NCBI GenBank assembly: GCA_937773465.1
Contig: CALJVK010000029.1
Location: forward strand, 1 to 20,022
DNA from: an uncultured Flavobacteriaceae bacterium
GTDB lineage: Bacteria; Bacteroidota; Bacteroidia; Flavobacteriales; Flavobacteriaceae
Direction of reading: 5' to 3'
DNA length: 20,022 nucleotides
Under the pieces are notes generated by a model, which did no database searches, was not told the DNA's origin, and was given only the letters and a program-made list of their open reading frames with translations. Every line of letters starts with the position of its first letter. Within the stretch, counting starts at the first letter, position 1. Made by a program: the position numbers and the translations under genes. Shown here piece by piece: positions 15,533 through 20,022 of this stretch.

Positions 15533-16175
15533 TTGCAATAGTATCTTCACCTCCTTTAACTATTTGATTTAATTCGACTTTGATTTTGGCATCTAATGGC
15601 AAAAAAAGATCAACTCTAGATCCAAATTTAATAAATCCAGCATCATTACCTTGAACTACTTTATCACCCACTTTTGCATAATTTACAATTCTTCTTGCAA
15701 CTGCACCTGCAATTTGTCGATATAAAATTTCACCAAAATATTCATTGTTTATTACAACTGTTGTCCGTTCATTTTTTTCAGATGATTTTGGATGCCATGC
15801 TACTAAATATTTTCCAGGATGATATTTACTGAACTCTATTGTTCCACTTGCAGCATATCTTGTAACATGAACATTTATTGGGGACATGAATATAGAGATC
15901 TGTATTCTTTCATCTTTAAAGTATTCTTTTTCATATACTTTTTCTATGGCAACAACTTTACCGTCCACAGGAGAAATAATTAATTCATCATTTAGCTTAG
16001 TATTTCTTTTAGGATTTCTAAAAAACTGAAGTATTAAAAACAATACAACTATTGTGGTAATTCCTACAGATTTTGTTACGAGTTCATTGTCAATTAAACT
16101 CATAGATAACAGGTTTATTACGGCAATAATAATAAATGAAACTGAAATGATTGTATGACCTTCTTTATGAAACAT
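15519..16175 (-). CDS. psd: Phosphatidylserine decarboxylase, short type
   Basis: A 218-residue proenzyme that decarboxylates phosphatidylserine to phosphatidylethanolamine at the inner membrane. It has N-terminal hydrophobic segments at about 8-26 and 35-52. SPVDGKVV at 68-75 and FMSPINVHVTRYAASG at 96-111 follow, with the conserved His of the processing site. YHPGKYLVAWHPKSSEKNER spans about 118-137. The self-cleavage site is FGSR, with Gly185-Ser186: Ser186 becomes the pyruvoyl group of the alpha chain. The length fits the short PSD form, shorter than E. coli Psd (about 320 residues). The start overlaps the end of cdsA by 11 bases, so the two phospholipid genes are translationally linked. 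The 3' end overlaps valS by four bases. Confidence 0.95.
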   Translation of the reverse strand: MFHKEGHTIISVSFIIIAVINLLSMSLIDNELVTKSVGITTIVVLFLILQFFRNPKRNTKLNDELIISPVDGKVVAIEKVYEKEYFKDERIQISIFMSPINVHVTRYAASGTIEFSKYHPGKYLVAWHPKSSEKNERTTVVINNEYFGEILYRQIAGAVARRIVNYAKVGDKVVQGNDAGFIKFGSRVDLFLPLDAKIKVELNQIVKGGEDTIAKKII

Positions 16176-17004
16176 TTTTAAAAATAATTAGTGATAAATA
16201 AATAAATGGTGCAGCAAATATAATACTATCCATTCTATCATAGAGTCCTCCATGACCTGGCAGCCATTTTCCGCTATCTTTTACACCAGCCTCTCTTTTA
16301 AACTGCGATTGTACGAGATCTCCCAGTGTTCCTAAACAACTAGTCAACCCCCCTAAAATCACCCATTCTAACAAATTAAGATTAAGGTTTAAATATTTAT
16401 AAAACATTAAAGATAAAATTATTGAGAATATTAGCCCCCCTAAAAAGCCTTCAATACTTTTCTTTGGAGACACTGATTTGAACAGAGGTCTTTTTCCAAA
16501 AGTTACTCCAACTACATATGCAGCAGAATCAGAAATCCATATTAAAGATAAAAAGCTAAATACAATGTAAGGATCATAAATACCTGAAATAGTTGGAAGA
16601 GAGAAAAAGAGAACTAGAGATCCTACAAGATATATATGACCAATAAATCTATTTTTTAAAATGGAAAATGAGAACAATTTATTTTTTATTAATGAAAACC
16701 CTAAAATAATATTTGTTAAAACTATTACTATCAAAAATATAATTTCAAAAATTTGATTTTTTGATAAAATAAATAACGAAATATATAATGGAAAAGTCAT
16801 ATATAATATAAAATTTGATTTTCCAGAATCTCTGGAAAAAAATTTATGATTATAATTTGAAATTAACTTAATGAATTCGAATACTAGAATTAAACTACAA
16901 ATAAATCCTACTGCGTAGAACATGTATTCTTCATAGAATAATGGGAACAGCAACACTATTGCATATGCAGTTGCAGTTATTGATCTAGTGTAGAATTCTT
17001 TCAT
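16165..17004 (-). CDS. cdsA: Phosphatidate cytidylyltransferase (CDP-diacylglycerol synthase)
   Basis: A 279-residue polytopic membrane enzyme making CDP-diacylglycerol from phosphatidate and CTP, the precursor of phosphatidylserine and phosphatidylglycerol. About seven hydrophobic segments lead to SDSAAYVVGVTFGKR at 158-172, SVSPKKSIEGFLGG at 177-190, and the family signature at 233-260. That signature contains KREAGVKDSG, LPGHGG and DRMDS with its metal-binding acidic residues. Length is normal. It lies 3 bases downstream of the LUD gene and overlaps psd by 11 bases. PssA, needed between CdsA and Psd, is not in the window. Confidence 0.95.
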   Translation of the reverse strand: MKEFYTRSITATAYAIVLLFPLFYEEYMFYAVGFICSLILVFEFIKLISNYNHKFFSRDSGKSNFILYMTFPLYISLFILSKNQIFEIIFLIVIVLTNIILGFSLIKNKLFSFSILKNRFIGHIYLVGSLVLFFSLPTISGIYDPYIVFSFLSLIWISDSAAYVVGVTFGKRPLFKSVSPKKSIEGFLGGLIFSIILSLMFYKYLNLNLNLLEWVILGGLTSCLGTLGDLVQSQFKREAGVKDSGKWLPGHGGLYDRMDSIIFAAPFIYLSLIIFKNVS

Positions 17005-17007
17005 TAT

Positions 17008-17619
17008 TTACAAGTCTTCTAAAAGAAGCAAATACAAGTTTTTTGCAGAGCTTCCGTACGTAAGAAAATTAGTATTTTCTTTTTCTTCACTATTAAAATT
17101 CTTAATAGTAGTTATATTAGTTGGGAGGTTTTTTGGATATTTACTCTTAATTCCATTTAATCCTAAACTTAATGTGTCCGTAAATTGACTGATCTTTGCA
17201 AATACAATAAAATTCTTAGGAAGATCATTAACTTTGTGGGATTTAATTTGCTCGGCACATATTAATAAACTCCCATCTGTTGCAACAAGAAATTCACATG
17301 TAGTCAAGAAAAATTTAGAATTTAAGTTGGTCTTAGAGACTATTAATTCAGATTTCTTTGGAATTAATTCTAAAAGAGATTTGTCATAACATAATATTTC
17401 TACATTTTCCCATCCGTTCTCTTCTAATATTTTATTAAAAAAATCATCACATTCGCCCCTGTTTTCACAATATAAAAACTTACCTCCATTTTTAGTGAAA
17501 TTATACGTGAAACGTTCTTCAATAGGATCTTCTTCTTCGGGCATATATTTGCCTATTTCAGACTCAGAAGATGTAGGTACTGAGGGTTTATTAAAAAATG
17601 ATTTTAAAAATTTTTTCAA
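17008..17619 (-). CDS. LUD-domain (LutC/YkgG-like) protein
   Basis: A 203-residue protein with the LUD fold (COG1556). After a short basic, hydrophobic N-terminus and an acidic linker (MPEEEDPIEERF, about 26-37), the domain begins with KNGGKFLYCENRGE at 43-56. It continues through strands around CEFLVATDGSLLI (about 108-120) to NFIVFAKISQFTDTL at about 136-150. LutC in other bacteria works with LutA and LutB in lactate oxidation; neither is nearby, so that role is not supported here. The start is TTG at 17619: a stop lies three codons upstream and the frame has no ATG until residue 26, inside the conserved linker. It lies 73 bases after ftsH and 3 bases before cdsA. Confidence 0.82.
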   Translation of the reverse strand: MKKFLKSFFNKPSVPTSSESEIGKYMPEEEDPIEERFTYNFTKNGGKFLYCENRGECDDFFNKILEENGWENVEILCYDKSLLELIPKKSELIVSKTNLNSKFFLTTCEFLVATDGSLLICAEQIKSHKVNDLPKNFIVFAKISQFTDTLSLGLNGIKSKYPKNLPTNITTIKNFNSEEKENTNFLTYGSSAKNLYLLLLEDL

Positions 17620-17692
17620 AAAGTTTTTTTAATGAAATGTAAATATAAAAAAACTTCCTGTTAGAGCAGTTAATGTTAATAATTATAGATAA

Positions 17693-19621
17693 TTATTTTT
17701 TTGGCAAATCTTTTAAACCAAAAGGTCTTTCCCCATAAATCCTAACTAGGTCTTCTTTAAAAATAACTTCTTTATCAAGTAAAAAATCTGCAAGCTCAAT
17801 TAATTTTTTCTTATGTTTTTCAAGTAACTTAATTGCTCTTTTGTATTGCGTTTCTATAATATTGGAGATTTCTTTATCAATTATTTGAGCGGTCACATCA
17901 CTGTAGGGTTTAGTAAAACCGTAATCATTTTGTGCGCTTGAATCATAATATGTTAAATTACCTATTTTATCATTTAATCCATAAACAGTAACCATAGACC
18001 TAGCTTGTTTTGTGACTTTTTCAAGATCACTTAACGCACCAGTAGATATGTTATTAAACATTACTTTTTCTGCAGCACGTCCACCAAGGGCTGCACACAT
18101 TTCATCCAAAATTTGTTCTGGTTTCACAATTTGTCTTTCCTCAGGTAAATACCATGCAGCTCCTAATGATTGCCCTCTTGGAACTATAGTTACCTTTACA
18201 AGTGGTGCAGCATGTTCTAAAAACCAACTTACTGTAGCGTGTCCAGCTTCATGAAAAGCAATAGTTTTCTTTTCAGATTCTGTAATGATTTTATTTTTTT
18301 TCTCAAGTCCGCCGACAATTCTATCTACAGCATCTAAAAAATCTTGTTTGTTTACAGATTTCTTAGATTTTCTTGCAGCAATTAATGCAGCTTCATTACA
18401 TACATTTGCAATATCTGCGCCTGAAAATCCAGGGGTTTGTTTAGCTAAGAAATCAGTATCTAATGTTTTAATTGTTTTGATTGGTTTAAGGTGAACAGCA
18501 AAGATTTCTTTCCTTTCTCTTACATCTGGAAGATCAACATATATTTGTCTATCAAATCTACCCGCTCTCATTAAAGCTTTATCTAAAACATCCGCACGGT
18601 TTGTAGCTGCTATTACAATTACATTAGTATTTGTCCCAAAACCATCCATTTCTGTCAAGAGTTGATTTAAAGTATTTTCTCTTTCATCATTGCCACCATT
18701 CATGTTACTTTTTCCTCTAGCTCTTCCAATAGCATCAATTTCATCAATAAATATAATAGCGGGAGATTTTTCTTTTGCTTGTTTGAAAAGATCTCTAACT
18801 CTTGATGCTCCAACTCCAACAAACATCTCAACAAAATCTGAACCTGAAAGAGAGAAAAAAGGAACTTTAGCTTCACCAGCAACTGCTTTTGCAAGTAGAG
18901 TCTTCCCAGTTCCAGGGAGACCAACTAACAGTGCTCCTTTAGGAATCTTTCCACCTAGTTTGGTGTACTTAGTTGGATGTTTTAAAAAATCTACAATTTC
19001 TTGAACCTCCTCCTTAGCACCTTCTAAGCCTGCTACATCTTTAAAGGTAGTTTTAATATCAATTTTTTCATCAAATAGTTTTGCTTTTGATTTTCCAATA
19101 TTAAAAATTTGAGATCCAGCACCTCCGCCACCACCTGACATTCTTTTCATGAAAAATATCCATAATCCAACTAAAATTAATAATGGTAAAAAACCAATGA
19201 GAACATCAAACCACTTGTTCTCTATAGTCTTAAAATTATAATTGAATTGAATACCTTTTTGCTCGGCTTCCTCAAGTTTATTTTGAAATAATTCTAAATT
19301 TCCAATTTCAAAAACATAATGGGGACCATTTATATTTTTTTGACCTAAAAAATTTACTGAATTTGCATTTTTATGATCAGGACTATTTAAAGCATCTCTT
19401 TGTAATGTTACTTGTGCCAAACTTTTATTAACGACAGTTACATCTTTAATTTCACCTTTATTTAAAAATCTTTCGAAGCTTGAAATATTTATATTTTTAG
19501 ATGCGGTTGAAGTACTATCTCCGCCAACAAAATAAGTGCTTGCAAAAAATAAGATTATTAAACCATAAATCCAATATGAACTTAATTTAGGTTTTTTGTT
19601 AGGTTGTTTTGTGTTCTTCAT
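17693..19621 (-). CDS. ftsH: ATP-dependent zinc metalloprotease FtsH
   Basis: A 642-residue membrane AAA+ protease that degrades misfolded membrane proteins and selected cytosolic regulators. It has TM helices at about 16-34 and 141-158 flanking a periplasmic domain, then a Gly-rich linker. Walker A is at 234-241, Walker B IIFIDE at 289-294, and the second region of homology is at about 333-362 with arginine fingers in RAGRFDR. The zinc site is HEAGH at 457-461 with third-ligand candidate Asp532 in TGALSDLEK. Walker A reads GLPGTGKT instead of GPPGTGKT (Leu235, codon CTC). I use the ATG at 19621, one base after the rsfS stop and preceded by an A-rich stretch. A TTG at 19639 would add six residues and overlap rsfS, and seems less likely. 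Confidence 0.96.
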   Translation of the reverse strand: MKNTKQPNKKPKLSSYWIYGLIILFFASTYFVGGDSTSTASKNINISSFERFLNKGEIKDVTVVNKSLAQVTLQRDALNSPDHKNANSVNFLGQKNINGPHYVFEIGNLELFQNKLEEAEQKGIQFNYNFKTIENKWFDVLIGFLPLLILVGLWIFFMKRMSGGGGGAGSQIFNIGKSKAKLFDEKIDIKTTFKDVAGLEGAKEEVQEIVDFLKHPTKYTKLGGKIPKGALLVGLPGTGKTLLAKAVAGEAKVPFFSLSGSDFVEMFVGVGASRVRDLFKQAKEKSPAIIFIDEIDAIGRARGKSNMNGGNDERENTLNQLLTEMDGFGTNTNVIVIAATNRADVLDKALMRAGRFDRQIYVDLPDVRERKEIFAVHLKPIKTIKTLDTDFLAKQTPGFSGADIANVCNEAALIAARKSKKSVNKQDFLDAVDRIVGGLEKKNKIITESEKKTIAFHEAGHATVSWFLEHAAPLVKVTIVPRGQSLGAAWYLPEERQIVKPEQILDEMCAALGGRAAEKVMFNNISTGALSDLEKVTKQARSMVTVYGLNDKIGNLTYYDSSAQNDYGFTKPYSDVTAQIIDKEISNIIETQYKRAIKLLEKHKKKLIELADFLLDKEVIFKEDLVRIYGERPFGLKDLPKK

Positions 19622-19622
19622 T

Positions 19623-19979
19623 TTAATATTTTGTTTCAACTAAGGTCGATTTTGCTTCTTCCCATAATTCTTCAATGTTGTAATATTCTCTAGTTTCTTT
19701 ATTAAATACGTGTACAACAATATCTACGTAATCAATCAATACCCACTTGCAATTATCTAATCCTTCAATATGCCAAGGTTTTTCTGATAACTCTTTGCTA
19801 ACACATTTTTTTATTGAACCTGTTATAGCATTAACTTGAGTTGATGAATTTCCTGTGCAAATAATAAAATATTTACAAGCTACATTTTCAATAGTTCTTA
19901 AGTCTAGAATATTAATTTCCTCACCTTTAACGTTTTCAATTCCTTCAATTATATTTGATATTAAATTATCTGTATTCAA
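19623..19979 (-). CDS. rsfS: Ribosomal silencing factor RsfS
   Basis: A 118-residue RsfS/Iojap protein, which binds L14 on the large ribosomal subunit and blocks subunit joining when nutrients are short. Typical elements are IIEGIENVKGEEINILDLR at about 10-28, ACKYFIICTGNSSTQVNAI at 34-52, KPWHIEGLDNCKWVLIDYVD at about 67-86, and VHVFNKETREYYNIEELW near the end. The start is taken as TTG at 19979, which gives the usual short N-terminus. The frame has no ATG up to the window edge, so a longer start outside the window cannot be excluded. It directly precedes ftsH and is probably the first gene of rsfS-ftsH-LUD-cdsA-psd. Confidence 0.92.
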   Translation of the reverse strand: MNTDNLISNIIEGIENVKGEEINILDLRTIENVACKYFIICTGNSSTQVNAITGSIKKCVSKELSEKPWHIEGLDNCKWVLIDYVDIVVHVFNKETREYYNIEELWEEAKSTLVETKY

Positions 19980-20022
19980 AATTGTATTTATTAGGTGTAA
20001 ATTTAGGATATTTAAATCTACT

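Noticed and set aside
17620..17692. Possible terminator between ftsH and the LUD gene
   Set aside because: There is a T run (GTTTTTTT on the minus strand), but the preceding sequence forms only a 3-4 bp imperfect stem, so I could not support an intrinsic terminator.
18690..19004. A 104-codon open frame on the plus strand opposite ftsH
   Set aside because: It lies wholly inside the conserved AAA+ region of ftsH in antisense and has no recognisable domain. It is a by-product of the ftsH codon pattern. Other antisense frames within nhaD, murB, lipA and ftsH were dropped for the same reason.
19622..19639. TTG at 19639 as the ftsH start
   Set aside because: It would overlap rsfS by 17 bases and use a weaker codon when an ATG lies one base after the rsfS stop with an A-rich leader.
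1..20022. CRISPR arrays, insertion sequences, integrases, toxin-antitoxin or phage genes
   Set aside because: No direct repeat arrays, transposase or integrase motifs, or terminal inverted repeats were seen. Gene content is chromosomal housekeeping throughout.

Overview
The window reads as ordinary chromosomal sequence from a member of the Bacteroidota, most likely a marine-type Flavobacteriia with a very AT-rich, compact genome. The evidence is AT-rich codon use, almost no Shine-Dalgarno sequences, and several copies of the Bacteroidota -7 promoter box TAnnTTTG just upstream of genes. The gene types also fit: a short phosphatidylserine decarboxylase, a DUF1573 protein, a 'GLLFAGAAIGVSHLVQS'-type Nramp relative, and an rsfS-ftsH-LUD-cdsA-psd run. 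No mobile element, prophage, CRISPR array or obvious horizontally acquired island is visible. The window carries 20 protein genes that I accept (one cut by the left edge), one candidate micro-ORF and one tRNA.

Layout. 1-519 (-) is the N-terminus of glutamate synthase large subunit. 723-4200 (+) is a tight run of nhaD (Na+/H+ antiporter), folC and a lipoprotein esterase of the LpqC/PHB-depolymerase type. 4215-4816 (-) is an SRPBCC-fold protein preceded by a possible 34-residue coiled-coil ORF that overlaps it by four bases. 4926-5504 (+) is a flavodoxin-fold NAD(P)H oxidoreductase, followed by tRNA-Val(TAC) with its own promoter and terminator. 5838-7399 (-) is a two-gene operon of a NIF3-family protein and a COG1579 coiled-coil protein that has lost all four zinc-ribbon cysteines. 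7459-8466 (+) is lpxK, and 8459-9334 (-) is lipA.

The second half starts with a minus-strand cluster at 9388-12798. In transcription order it is a DUF1573 exported protein, murB, a 66-residue cysteine-containing membrane protein, an ECF-type sigma factor and an Nramp-family transporter relative. The sigma factor and transporter genes overlap. 12910-15522 (+) is valS. 15519-19979 (-) is rsfS-ftsH-LUD-cdsA-psd, joining ribosome silencing, membrane proteolysis and phosphatidylethanolamine synthesis in one transcription unit.

Cell-envelope functions dominate: lipid A, peptidoglycan, phospholipid, membrane protein quality control and ion transport. The rest is core metabolism and translation. I do not see a new defence or mobile system. 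The best leads are small-scale: the cysteine-less zinc-ribbon protein, the small cysteine-containing membrane protein beside the sigma factor, the non-canonical Nramp relative, the FtsH Walker A substitution, the translationally coupled micro-ORF, and an unusual number of TTG/GTG starts.
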